Below are positions 1 through 7,503 of a stretch of 64,000 bases of DNA, one piece after another. Under the pieces are notes generated by a model. That model made no database searches and was not told the DNA's origin. It was given only the letters and a program-made list of their open reading frames with translations. This DNA is from Acidobacteriota bacterium. Lineage in GTDB: Bacteria > Acidobacteriota > Terriglobia > Versatilivoradales > Versatilivoraceae. The position numbers were made by a program, and so were the translations under genes. Numbering within the stretch: the first letter of the stretch is position 1; the number at the start of each line of letters is the position of its first letter. Location of the stretch: contig JAPPDF010000097.1 of assembly GCA_028875575.1 (NCBI GenBank), positions 31,317 through 95,316 of the forward strand. Direction: 5' to 3'.

Positions 1-1103
1 CTCCCGAAAACATGATGGGTGAGGAGGTTCGTGTCTTCATGGGACGGCGCCTGGATTGCGCCCAGTGCCACGACCATCCCTACGAGCAATGGACCCAGGA
101 TCAGTTCTGGGGCATGGCGGCCTTTTTCGGGTCCATGTTCAGGCTCGGCGCCAATCCGGAGTCGGTGGTCTTCGACAGTCCCGACGGCCGCGAGGTGGCT
201 GCCGACGTTCCCAGTCCCACCGAGTTGCGGGTCCTCCACCCCCGTACCGGCCAGGAGGTGGCGCCCACCCTGCTGAACGGCACGCGGGTATCCTTCAGTG
301 GCCCCGGCTTTCCCCGGGGCGAGCTGGCCAGGTGGATCACCTCCCACGCCTATTTCGCCGAGGCCTCCGTCAATCGTTTCTGGAGTTACTTCTTTGGACG
401 AGGGATCGTGGATCCGGTGGACGACTTCCGCAGCAACAACCCACCCACCCATCCGGAGTTGCTGCGCCGATTGGCAGAAGACTTTGCCCGCAACGGCTAC
501 GACCTCAGGCACCTGTTCCGCCGGATCGTCAACTCCCGGACCTACCAGTTGTCGAGCGCCGTCAACCACACCAACCGGGCCGACCGCCTCAACTACTCCC
601 GAGCCCTGAGCCGTCCCCTGGACGCGGAGATCCTGCTGGATGCCATCTGCGACGTGACCGGGGTCCCCGAGACTTTTGGCAACTGGCTTCACAAGAAGAA
701 GGGAAAAGGCGGGCCCCCCAGGGGAACGCGCGCCGTCCAGCTCAAGGAAACGGACATCTATCAGTCCATCTTCCTGGATACCTTCGGGCGTCCCAACCGG
801 TTCTCCATTCCGGAGCGGGACGTCAAGTCCAACCTGACCCAGGCCCTGCACCTGCTGGTGGGATCGACCTACAACGACAAGCTCTGGACCGAGGGGGCTC
901 GGGTCTATGAACTGTTTCAGCGGGAAGCCTCGGATGCGGAGATTGTCGAGGAGCTTTATCTGGCGGCCTTCTCGCGGTTCCCGGCTCCGGAGGAGATCGA
1001 GGAACTGGAGCGTTTGATTGCGCACACCCCCAGCCGGGAGCAGGCCCTCAGGGATCTGCAGTGGGCGCTGATCACTTCGCGGGAGTTTGCGGAGAATCAT
1101 TGA
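1..1103 (+). CDS. DUF1549/DUF1553 cytochrome-type protein, 5' end outside window
   Basis: The reading frame is already open at the left edge, so only the C-terminal ~367 residues are visible. Near the start is CAQCHDHPYEQW, the CXXCH haem-c type motif embedded in DUF1549, followed by a linker and then DUF1553, recognisable by SVNRFWSYFFGRGI, NPPTHPELL and IVNSRTYQLSS. It is of the same subtype as the protein at 55003-57486. Family members are exported and their biochemical role is not established; they are almost always encoded beside a DUF1501 protein. Here the DUF1501 partner is at 1718, but a toxin-antitoxin pair lies between the two. Product class is secure; function is unknown. Confidence 0.9.
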   Translation, partial: PENMMGEEVRVFMGRRLDCAQCHDHPYEQWTQDQFWGMAAFFGSMFRLGANPESVVFDSPDGREVAADVPSPTELRVLHPRTGQEVAPTLLNGTRVSFSGPGFPRGELARWITSHAYFAEASVNRFWSYFFGRGIVDPVDDFRSNNPPTHPELLRRLAEDFARNGYDLRHLFRRIVNSRTYQLSSAVNHTNRADRLNYSRALSRPLDAEILLDAICDVTGVPETFGNWLHKKKGKGGPPRGTRAVQLKETDIYQSIFLDTFGRPNRFSIPERDVKSNLTQALHLLVGSTYNDKLWTEGARVYELFQREASDAEIVEELYLAAFSRFPAPEEIEELERLIAHTPSREQALRDLQWALITSREFAENH

Positions 1104-1146
1104 CGGATCGAGGTTGGAAGAGATGGCAGCGTTACTGGAGGATCCC

Positions 1147-1446
1147 ATGACACCAGCCAGCAAAACAATTCCTGCGTCCATGGAAGGTGTATTTCACAGC
1201 AAGAAAGGCTTCGTGAGCGGCACGCCGATTTTTGTCGGGACCCGTGTGCCCCTCAAGAACCTGTTTGACTATCTGGCGGGAGGGCACAATCTGGACGTGT
1301 TTCTGCATGATTTTCCAGGCGTGACCCGCGAGCAGGCGGTAAGGGTGCTTGATATGGCTAGTGAGGTGTTGGAGAGCGTCGCATATGAGACTGTTGCTCG
1401 ACGAACAGGTGCCGAGGCGGCTAAAAAGGTCATTCGCTGGACATAA
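1147..1446 (+). CDS. DUF433 family antitoxin
   Basis: A 99-residue protein with the DUF433 signature: GTPIFVGTRVPLKNLFDYLAGG followed by the acidic helix-turn-helix-like segment containing FLHDFPGVTREQAVRVLDMA. DUF433 proteins are the predicted antitoxins of DUF5615 toxins. The ATG at 1147 is chosen because GGAGG ends 5 bases upstream; in-frame starts further upstream at 1087 and 1123 lack such a site. Its 3' end overlaps the following DUF5615 gene by 62 bases, the usual arrangement for this pair. It starts 43 bases after the stop of the DUF1553 gene, so it is probably read from the same transcript. Confidence 0.85.
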   Translation: MTPASKTIPASMEGVFHSKKGFVSGTPIFVGTRVPLKNLFDYLAGGHNLDVFLHDFPGVTREQAVRVLDMASEVLESVAYETVARRTGAEAAKKVIRWT

Positions 1447-1705
1447 CGTTCAGACTGTCAGGGAGATGGGATGGAGTGGAAAGAGCAATGGAGAACTTCT
1501 GGCGTTGGCCAGGGATAAGTTCGATGCGTTCATTACACTGGACCGAAAACTGGAATATCAGCAAAATATAACCGAAAAGGACATCCCAATATTCGTACTC
1601 ATCACGAGAAGAAATAACATAGAATATCTTCAGCCGTTGGTTCCAAAAGTGCTCCGAGCTCTGAACGATCCGAAGCGCGGAGAGGTCGTCCATATTGAAG
1701 CCTGA
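1385..1705 (+). CDS. DUF5615 PIN-like toxin
   Basis: A 106-residue protein beginning MRLLLDEQVPRRLKRSF, the typical start of DUF5615 (Mut7-C-like, PIN-related) proteins. The acidic positions expected of a PIN-type RNase are visible: D in LLLDEQ, E in VREMGW, and D in DAFITLDRKLEYQQ. The family is the predicted ribonuclease toxin of DUF433 modules. The ATG at 1385 is preferred because it begins exactly at the conserved domain; an in-frame start at 1349 adds residues with no family resemblance. The gene stops 12 bases before the DUF1501 start, so the module sits inside a DUF1553-DUF1501 operon. Confidence 0.82.
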   Translation: MRLLLDEQVPRRLKRSFAGHNVQTVREMGWSGKSNGELLALARDKFDAFITLDRKLEYQQNITEKDIPIFVLITRRNNIEYLQPLVPKVLRALNDPKRGEVVHIEA

Positions 1706-1717
1706 TGACATAACGCC

Positions 1718-3058
1718 ATGCTGAAAAAAATGGGCTGTTTATCTGCCACCCGGGAGCAGTGGAACCGGCGGGAGTTTATCGGTGTCGGGTCCCTGGGATT
1801 TCTGGGCATCCACCTGAGCCAGGCCCTGCGGCTGGAAGCGGCCCTGGCCGATTCTGCCCGCCCCAACCCCGGGAAAGCCAAGGCCTGCATTCTGGTGTGG
1901 CTGGACGGCGGTCCCAGCCAGGTGGACACCTGGGATCCCAAGCCCAACAGCTCCTTTCGACCCATTCCCACCAATGTGGCCGGCATTCAGATTTCGGAGC
2001 TTCTTCCCCGTCTGGCCAAGCGGATGGACAAGCTGGCCATCGTCCGCTCCATCAAGTCCTTCGGCAACGACCATCCCCAGGCGGTGCACTACTCCGCCAC
2101 CGGACACCTGCACAACCCCGCCATGCAGTTCCCGGCCCTGGGGGCGATCGTGGCCAAGGAACTGGGGCCGCGGAACAATATGCCTCCCTACGTGATTGCG
2201 CCTCGTTGGGAAAAGAGCACCCAGTACCAGGATTACTTCAAGTCGGCCTTTCTGGGACCGGACTATGCTCCCATGACTATTCCCGATCCCTCCAAGGACG
2301 ACTACCAGGTCCCGAATCTGAGCCTGCCCAAGTCGCTCATGCCGGCGGTGGTGGACAACCGCCGATCCTTTCTCCAGGCGGTGGACCGGCTCTACCGCCA
2401 TCGGGTGGAGAGCCTGGAGCATTCGCGGATGGATGCCTTCCTGGAGAAGGCCTGGGACATGATCCTGACTCCGAGCGTGGGAGCCGCCTTCGATCTCTCC
2501 AAGGAATCGACCCAGACCCGGGAGGCCTACGGACTGGATTCGGTGGGCCAGAGCCTGTTGCTGGCCCGGCGCCTGGTGGAGGCCGGAACCCGTTTCGTGA
2601 CCGCGGCCGGCTATCACGGGAACTCCTGGGACACCCACCGGGCCAACGACAAGGGACACCGCGACCGCCTGACCCCACCCTTGGACCGGGCGCTGTCGGC
2701 GCTTCTGGATGACCTCAGCCAGCGCGGGCTCTACGAGTCCACCCTGGTGGTGGCCATGGGCGAGTTCGGTCGAACCCCCCACATCAATCCCGATTTTGGC
2801 CGGGATCACTGGCCGGGCTGCTGGTCTTTGGTCCTGGGTGGCGGGGGCCTGCAGACGGGCCAGGTGGTGGGGAAGAGCGACGAGCAGGGAGCCGTGATCG
2901 TGGAGCGGCCCATCAGCATCGGGGACCTGTTCGCCACCGTCTACAAGGCCATGGGGATCGACTGGCACAAGGAGTACATGACCCCCGTCGGACGTCCCAT
3001 CAAGATCGCCAATTCCTTCGACGACCTCACCGGTCAACCCATCTCCGAGCTGATCTGA
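1718..3058 (+). CDS. DUF1501 family exported protein
   Basis: A 446-residue DUF1501 protein, a family in the alkaline phosphatase/sulfatase fold superfamily with no settled reaction. A twin-arginine leader is visible (NRREFIGVGSLGFLGIHL, about residues 16-33). The body has the family landmarks: VWLDGGPSQVDTWDPKPN near residue 60, YHGNSWDTHRAND, MGEFGRTPHIN, and GRDHWPGCWSLVLGGGGL, with the metal-binding-like Asp and His residues spread over them. It follows the DUF5615 gene by 12 bases and is the expected partner of the DUF1553 protein at the left edge. No strong ribosome site precedes the ATG, suggesting translational coupling to the gene before it. Confidence 0.92.
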   Translation: MLKKMGCLSATREQWNRREFIGVGSLGFLGIHLSQALRLEAALADSARPNPGKAKACILVWLDGGPSQVDTWDPKPNSSFRPIPTNVAGIQISELLPRLAKRMDKLAIVRSIKSFGNDHPQAVHYSATGHLHNPAMQFPALGAIVAKELGPRNNMPPYVIAPRWEKSTQYQDYFKSAFLGPDYAPMTIPDPSKDDYQVPNLSLPKSLMPAVVDNRRSFLQAVDRLYRHRVESLEHSRMDAFLEKAWDMILTPSVGAAFDLSKESTQTREAYGLDSVGQSLLLARRLVEAGTRFVTAAGYHGNSWDTHRANDKGHRDRLTPPLDRALSALLDDLSQRGLYESTLVVAMGEFGRTPHINPDFGRDHWPGCWSLVLGGGGLQTGQVVGKSDEQGAVIVERPISIGDLFATVYKAMGIDWHKEYMTPVGRPIKIANSFDDLTGQPISELI

Positions 3059-3087
3059 GATTGTCTTGCCGGCGGTTCCAACCGGCC

Positions 3088-3105
3088 GGGCGCAGCAGTG
3101 CGCCC
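3088..3105. terminator. GC hairpin between convergent genes
   Basis: GGGCGCA, loop GCAG, TGCGCCC forms a perfect 7-bp stem. A weaker inverted repeat (CCGGCGGTT/AACCGGCCGG) lies just before it. It sits in the 83-base gap between two convergent genes and could end transcription from both sides. There is no T-run, so a Rho-independent role is only a guess. Confidence 0.35.
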
Positions 3106-3141
3106 TGCTGGCGGCGCTCCCCCGCCCGCACTCACCCTGTT

Positions 3142-4134
3142 TCAGTCCAGGTAATAGCCGGCGCCGATGAGCACCGGCACTCCGAAGGAGGTGACCCTCT
3201 TGACCAAGGTCACCTTGCGCTGCCACCGGTTGGTGGCCGGATTGTGGTTGGAGTAGTAGAGGAAGGTCTCGCCGAAGGCATCGGCGGCCGCCAGAACGTT
3301 ACGGCCCATAAAGCTGTCGATGTAAATGGAGGACAACTCGGACCCGATGATGGGATTTGCCGGGGAGCCGCTGAAGAAGGTATAGCCGTAGGTGTCCAGG
3401 CCGAACAGGTATATGGAGCCGCTACGCCAACGGGGATCGTTGGCCAGGCTGACCGAGGCGAAATACCCCTTCGTATCCAGCTCCATGGCGGCGCAGCGGA
3501 CAAACTCCTGCAGCCGCGCCTCGGAAGGGTCGGCGTCGAGCATGGCGGCGTTGACCTCCTCGCTCCGGCAGGTGCCGGGCAGGTCGCGCCGGTAGATCCC
3601 CGCCCCGATCGCGGCCGGGATGCCCTCCCAGTCGATCTTCTTGAAATAGGAAGCCTTCGGCTCAGTCTCCCCCGTTACCGGGTTGGTAAAGGCGTAGTAG
3701 ATCCACCCCCCGCCGAAGTTCGACCCGATACGATGGAATTCCGACATGAGGTCGTTGCCGAAGTCGTCCATCAGAAACCCCCACGGCCTCCCTTCCATGG
3801 ACGGGTCGGGCGGCTGAACGAACGCGCGGGACGCCCCCGGCACCGGTGTGAGTTCGGCGACGAAGACATAGGTGGAGCCGCTCTTCCAACGCTCGTCCTC
3901 ATGGAAGGCGCGCTGTGCCTCTTCAAAGCCCATCTCCTGGACATACTCGTAGGCGCACTGAATGAAGACCTCGGCATCCTTCGGTGTCCGGACAGCCCTG
4001 GCTGCGACGGACTGATCCGCGCAAGTCAGAGGCCCCGGATAGCTGATGAGAGTCTGGGCGGCCCCTGTGAGGGGAATCAATAACAGTGTGAGGAGCCGAA
4101 GCGATCTTATTCGACCGAGCATGGTACGTTTCAT
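3142..4134 (-). CDS. Secreted tandem Cache-domain protein
   Basis: A 330-residue protein with a Sec signal peptide (MKRTMLGRIRSLRLLTLLL...GAAQ) and no later membrane segment. Two homologous Cache-like (extracellular small-molecule sensing fold) units are visible: the first has ERWKSGSTYVFVAEL and ends DWEGIPAAIGAGIY, the second has PRWRSGSIYLFGLDTYGY and ends FGVPVLIGAGYYLD. Cache domains usually sense ligands in receptors; here no signalling domain is attached, so it could be a soluble periplasmic sensor or binding protein. The start at 4134 is chosen because AAGGAGG lies 9 bases upstream; an ATG at 4158 overlaps that site and is unlikely. It stands alone, convergent with the DUF1501 gene. 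Confidence 0.8.
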   Translation of the reverse strand: MKRTMLGRIRSLRLLTLLLIPLTGAAQTLISYPGPLTCADQSVAARAVRTPKDAEVFIQCAYEYVQEMGFEEAQRAFHEDERWKSGSTYVFVAELTPVPGASRAFVQPPDPSMEGRPWGFLMDDFGNDLMSEFHRIGSNFGGGWIYYAFTNPVTGETEPKASYFKKIDWEGIPAAIGAGIYRRDLPGTCRSEEVNAAMLDADPSEARLQEFVRCAAMELDTKGYFASVSLANDPRWRSGSIYLFGLDTYGYTFFSGSPANPIIGSELSSIYIDSFMGRNVLAAADAFGETFLYYSNHNPATNRWQRKVTLVKRVTSFGVPVLIGAGYYLD

Positions 4135-4236
4135 CACGAACGTCCTCCTTATAATCAAGTACTTGGCAGTGAGTTAAAGCGATAGCAAGAAAGATCTGGT
4201 CGGGTTGAAGTCAGAGGTCGATGCTTGGGGGCGGCA

Positions 4237-4659
4237 CTATCTGGCCTCGGGTGGAACCAGTGGCTCCAATTGGGTGATTAGAACCGGAAGGTGGTTGCGC
4301 ACCGTGTCCCAAACAAGCGGCAGATCTATGTCGAAATAGACATGAACGAGGCGATTGCGCATGCCGATGATCTCCGGCCACGGGATTGACCGATGCGCTT
4401 TCCTGGTGTTTTCGCTTCAACGTGCGGCAGCCTCGCCAACGATCTCCACCGACTTCAGAATGGAGAGTTGAGTCCGCCGGTCCCTGAGAAATTCGGCGTA
4501 CGACATGCCTTCAGCGAAAGACACGGCGTCCTGCGCGGCAACCAGCATGTCCAATAGGTATGCCGTGTCATCACGCGGCCTAGACCACCCGCGCGGAGTC
4601 GAGAATGGCCTTTCGGCGGATATAGTTTCTACTGTTGTCGATTGCTCCCCGAGTGACAA
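4237..4659 (-). pseudogene. HepT-like HEPN toxin interrupted by an in-frame TGA
   Basis: The frame encodes a HepT (DUF86/HEPN RNase) protein: RDDTAYLLDMLVAAQDAV ... KSVEIVGEAAAR, then a TGA at 4417-4419, then SENTRKAHRSIPWPEIIGMRNRLVHVYFDID... to a TAG at 4237-4239, all in one frame. The HEPN catalytic signature RX4HXY (RNRLVHVY) lies after the TGA, so the product made would lack the active site. No ATG, GTG or TTG exists where the domain should begin (~4575); the nearest in-frame ATG, 4659, lies inside mntA. Both observations point to a dead toxin, although one sequencing error could explain the TGA. The partner antitoxin gene overlaps upstream. Confidence 0.82.
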
Positions 4660-4897
4660 GATCGACTTGCCGGCCGAACAACTCGCTCAGCTCCCGTTCC
4701 ATTCGGATGATACCAAGGAGCCCGGGAGTACGCTCGGATTCGAATCGGACTAACACGTCAACGTCGCTGTCGGGGCCGAAGTCGTCGCATAGCACGGAGC
4801 CGAATAGCGACGACTCCTTCACTCCCCAGCGTTTGCAGAAGGCACTGATTGTGTCTGGAGGAATATCGATATGTGGGCTACTCTGCCATGTTCGCAT
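4580..4897 (-). CDS. mntA: MntA-like minimal nucleotidyltransferase antitoxin
   Basis: A 105-residue minimal nucleotidyltransferase with the motif GSX10DXD (GSVLCDDFGPDSDVDVLV) and the downstream ERELSELFGRQVDLVT segment carrying the third acidic residue. In MntA/HepT systems this enzyme transfers AMP to the tyrosine of the toxin's RX4HXY motif and so neutralises it. The start at 4897 gives the usual length; an in-frame ATG at 4948 adds 17 residues without similarity. The antitoxin looks intact while the toxin next to it is broken. Confidence 0.82.
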   Translation of the reverse strand: MRTWQSSPHIDIPPDTISAFCKRWGVKESSLFGSVLCDDFGPDSDVDVLVRFESERTPGLLGIIRMERELSELFGRQVDLVTRGAIDNSRNYIRRKAILDSARVV

Positions 4898-5009
4898 CCA
4901 TGTCGAATGCGCCAGACTGCAACTCCTAGCTCCCCTGTCGTCGGTCATGGCCTTGAGGCCGAGTAAAGTATTTCCAACAATTCAACAACCTCCCCAAACT
5001 TTCTCTCCA

Positions 5010-6459
5010 GGCTAAGCCAGGATCTCGTGGAGGATTCGTCCGTGGACGTCGGTGAGGCGGAAGTCGCGGCCCGAGTAGCGGTAGGTGAGCCGTTCGTGGT
5101 CCAGGCCCATCAGGTGCAGGATGGTGGCGTGCAGGTCGTGGACATGCACCCGGTCGTGGACGGCCCGCATGCCGAAATCGTCGGTGGCGCCGTAGGTCAT
5201 CCCTGCCTTGACGCCTCCTCCGGCCATCCACACGGTGAAGCCGTAGTGGTTGTGGTCCCGCCCCGGCCTCTTGGTGCTGGGATCGGCGGTGGGGGTGCGG
5301 CCGAACTCGCCGGCCCAGAGCACCAGGGTCTCCTCCAGCAGACCCCGGGCCTTCAGGTCCTTGAGCAGGGCCGCGATGGCCTGGTCGCAGTCCTTGGCCT
5401 TGGGTCGATGCCACAGGATGTCGCCATGGTCGTCCCAGGCGATGTCGGGGGCAAAGGCCAGTTGCACCACCCGGACCCCCCGTTCCGAGAGCCGGCGGGC
5501 CAGCAGGCATCCCTCGGCGAAGCCTCCGAAGGGGCGTCCGCCGATGGTGCTGTAGGTGGGTTCATCGGTGATCCCGTAGAGATCGCGGGTGGCTTGAGTC
5601 TCCCGGCTGAGGTCGAAGGCCTCGGGGGCGGCCGTCTGCATTCGATAGGCCAGCTCGAAGGACTGAATCCTGGCCTCCAGGGCCTGGTCCCGTTCCACCT
5701 GCTCCAGGTTCAAGCGGTTCATGCGGGCCAGCAGGTCGACCTGCCGCTGCTGCTCGGCGCGCGACAGGTAGGGGTTGCGCAGGTCGGGGACGACCTTGCT
5801 GGGGTCCAGGTTCTCGGTGTCGACAAAGGTGCCCGAGTAGATGCCCGGCAGGAAGCTGCTGTTCCAGGCGGGCTCTCCGGGGCGGTGCCGGCCCTTGTGA
5901 CAGATGGAAATAAAGGCGGGCAGGTTCTGGTTTTCCGTGCCCAGGCCGTATCCCAGCCAGGCCCCAATGCTGGGCCGGTTGGGTTGAATCGCCCCGGTGG
6001 TCATCATCAAGAGTCCGGCCACGTGCTCGGGAAGGTCGGTATGCATGGAGTGGATGATGCAGAGGTCGTCGATGCTCTGGGCCACGTGGGGAAAGAGTTC
6101 GCTGACCCAGCGGCCGGACTGGCCATGGCGTTGGAACTCGAAGGGCGACTTCATCAAGCCCTCGGTCTTGCGCAGGGTCTTGATGTCCACGGCTGCCGGG
6201 CGTTGGCCGTGGTATTTCTCCAGCAGGGGCTTGTGGTCGAAGGTGTCCACGTGAGAGACGCCGCCGTTCATCAGCAGGTGAATCACCCGCTTGGCCCGGG
6301 GTGCGAAGTGAGGGGCCTTGGGAAGCAGGGAGCTGCCGAGCCGCGCTTCCGAGGCCTGCAGGGTGTCGGAGCCGAGCCATCCGGCCTGGTCCATTACGGC
6401 TGCCAGTCCCAGGGAACCGATTCCCGTGCCGACCCGGCTCAGTAGTTCCCGGCGGGACA
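5010..6459. repeat. 1.45-kb duplicated segment, copy 1
   Basis: This stretch matches 7504-8953 at a constant offset of 2494 bases with no insertions or deletions. Homology begins two bases beyond the stop codon and ends seven to eight codons inside the 5' end of the gene, so only coding sequence is duplicated. Bases 5074-5758 and 6015-6458 show no differences that I could find, while 5759-6014 differs at about 25 positions. Confidence 0.9.
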
Positions 6460-6487
6460 ACGACTGTTGAAGGAGTGGGTGTCTCAT
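5012..6487 (-). CDS. DUF1501 family exported protein, duplicate copy 1
   Basis: A 491-residue DUF1501 protein. Twin-arginine leader SRRELLSRVGTGIGSLGLAAV at residues ~10-31; landmarks HLLMNGGVSHVDTFDHKP, IAWDDHGDILWHRP, WAGEFGRTPTADPSTKRPG and GRDHNHYGFTVWMAGGG. It is nearly identical to the gene at 7506-8972 except for the first ~8 residues and a 256-bp patch. Unlike the other DUF1501 genes here it has no DUF1553 gene next to it, and 1 kb of repeat-rich DNA separates it from its twin. The ribosome site before the ATG is weak (ACCCTCACAG), so expression is uncertain. Confidence 0.9.
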   Translation of the reverse strand: MRHPLLQQSLSRRELLSRVGTGIGSLGLAAVMDQAGWLGSDTLQASEARLGSSLLPKAPHFAPRAKRVIHLLMNGGVSHVDTFDHKPLLEKYHGQRPAAVDIKTLRKTEGLMKSPFEFQRHGQSGRWVSELFPHVAQSIDDLCIIHSMHTDLPEHVAGLLMMTTGAIQPNRPSIGAWLGYGLGTENQNLPAFISICHKGRHRPGEPAWNSSFLPGIYSGTFVDTENLDPSKVVPDLRNPYLSRAEQQRQVDLLARMNRLNLEQVERDQALEARIQSFELAYRMQTAAPEAFDLSRETQATRDLYGITDEPTYSTIGGRPFGGFAEGCLLARRLSERGVRVVQLAFAPDIAWDDHGDILWHRPKAKDCDQAIAALLKDLKARGLLEETLVLWAGEFGRTPTADPSTKRPGRDHNHYGFTVWMAGGGVKAGMTYGATDDFGMRAVHDRVHVHDLHATILHLMGLDHERLTYRYSGRDFRLTDVHGRILHEILA

Positions 6488-6901
6488 CTGTGAGGGTAAG
6501 TGGGTGTTGTTGACTTGCCGGAGTAACCTTGTTCCGGCGTCTAGCCCGCATTCGCTACCGACCCTGTCACACTAAGGGTATCAAGCACTTTCGGCCATAT
6601 CCAAGGCAATTCGGAATCGTCCCGCCCGGCATTTCCAGCCATTCAACAGTGTCCCCGTTTCCCTGACCTGAGACAAACGAAAAAAGAGTGGTCCACGAAG
6701 CGACACGAAGAACGACGAAGGGCCACCAAGCGTGACGGCTCTGCCGCATCGGCAGGGCTGCGGGCCGGAAAGCCGGCGCGTGCCCCCTTGAATAGCAAGA
6801 GTGATGGGAGGAGGCGCTCCCGGGTGGGCTTCGTCCCCTGACGTCATCGCGGCCAAGGAGGTCCATCGGTCTTTGTGATTAGCGGCCCCCCGCCCGGACG
6901 T

Positions 6902-6923
6902 GCGGATCATACGAGAGTGAAAC
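6902..6923 (+). repeat. CATACGAGAGTGAAAC dispersed motif, copy 1
   Basis: The 22-base sequence GCGGATCATACGAGAGTGAAAC occurs here and, with small changes, at 7085, 63729 and (reverse) 25820, always in gene-free DNA. A GC-rich GCCCGG-type block precedes it here. Confidence 0.7.
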
Positions 6924-7084
6924 CGGTTTGTTCCAGTTGCTGAACGTGTCGATCAATGAACCATCCACTAACCGCTGACCACTTTTCACTTTTCACCTGG
7001 TTGCGCCGCCGTCCCATACGACGAGGCAGCTCATAGGGGGCGAAACAGGGGCGTTCCAGACAAGTACCACCCCTGCCCTGCCGG

Positions 7085-7106
7085 GCAGATCATACGAGAG
7101 TGAAAC
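7085..7106 (+). repeat. CATACGAGAGTGAAAC dispersed motif, copy 2
   Basis: Same motif (GCAGATCATACGAGAGTGAAAC) preceded by aagtaccacccctgccctg. A closely similar lead-in precedes the copy at 63729, so the repeated unit is about 55-60 bases there. Confidence 0.7.
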
Positions 7107-7168
7107 AACGAATCTTCATAGCCTTTCGGGGAAAAGGGTCCTGTTCCGTTAGCATGGTTTTCCACCTA

Positions 7169-7400
7169 ATTGAACATCGATGCACAGGATGCACAGGATT
7201 AACGGGACAAGAGCTTCCAGCACGAGAGGCCAGCTCAGGCGATGATCCGGTGCGGTTTTGCGGATTCCCGGCATGAAGAGCTAGCCGTTTCCTGAAAAAA
7301 ATCCTGTATATCCTGTGCATCGATGTGAATAAAAAATTTGCCCATGCTCGACTTTGAACCGGTTTCCAGCCACTAGGCGCCAGCGTTTGTTTCAGGTAAG
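7169..7400 (+). repeat. 232-bp MITE-like element, copy 1 (inverted relative to copy 2)
   Basis: This is the reverse complement of 25523-25754; I find no mismatch apart from the outermost base. Inside it, ACATCGATGCACAGGAT (starting 7174) and its inverted counterpart ATCCTGTGCATCGATGT (ending 7326) bracket ~150 bp, giving terminal inverted repeats as in a miniature inverted-repeat element. The remaining ~75 bp towards 7400 are part of the conserved unit. No coding frame of note is present. Confidence 0.85.
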
Positions 7401-7503
7401 TCGTGGTTCGTCTTCGACAAGCGTCGTCAGTTTCTTCCTCGAATGATTTGCCCGGCAGGGCGGAGGCGGGACTTGTCCGTGAATCCCGTGATGGTTGTGC
7501 CCA

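Noticed and set aside
1739..3226. 495-codon open frame antisense to a DUF1501 gene
   Set aside because: Shadow of the GC-rich sense gene with no domain, ribosome site or conserved motif; the same shadow type recurs opposite every DUF1501 copy (for example 5027-6445 and 7443-8993).
4417..4419. TGA in hepT read as selenocysteine or another recoding event
   Set aside because: HepT proteins are not selenoproteins, no SECIS-like hairpin was evident, and the missing start codon supports simple decay.
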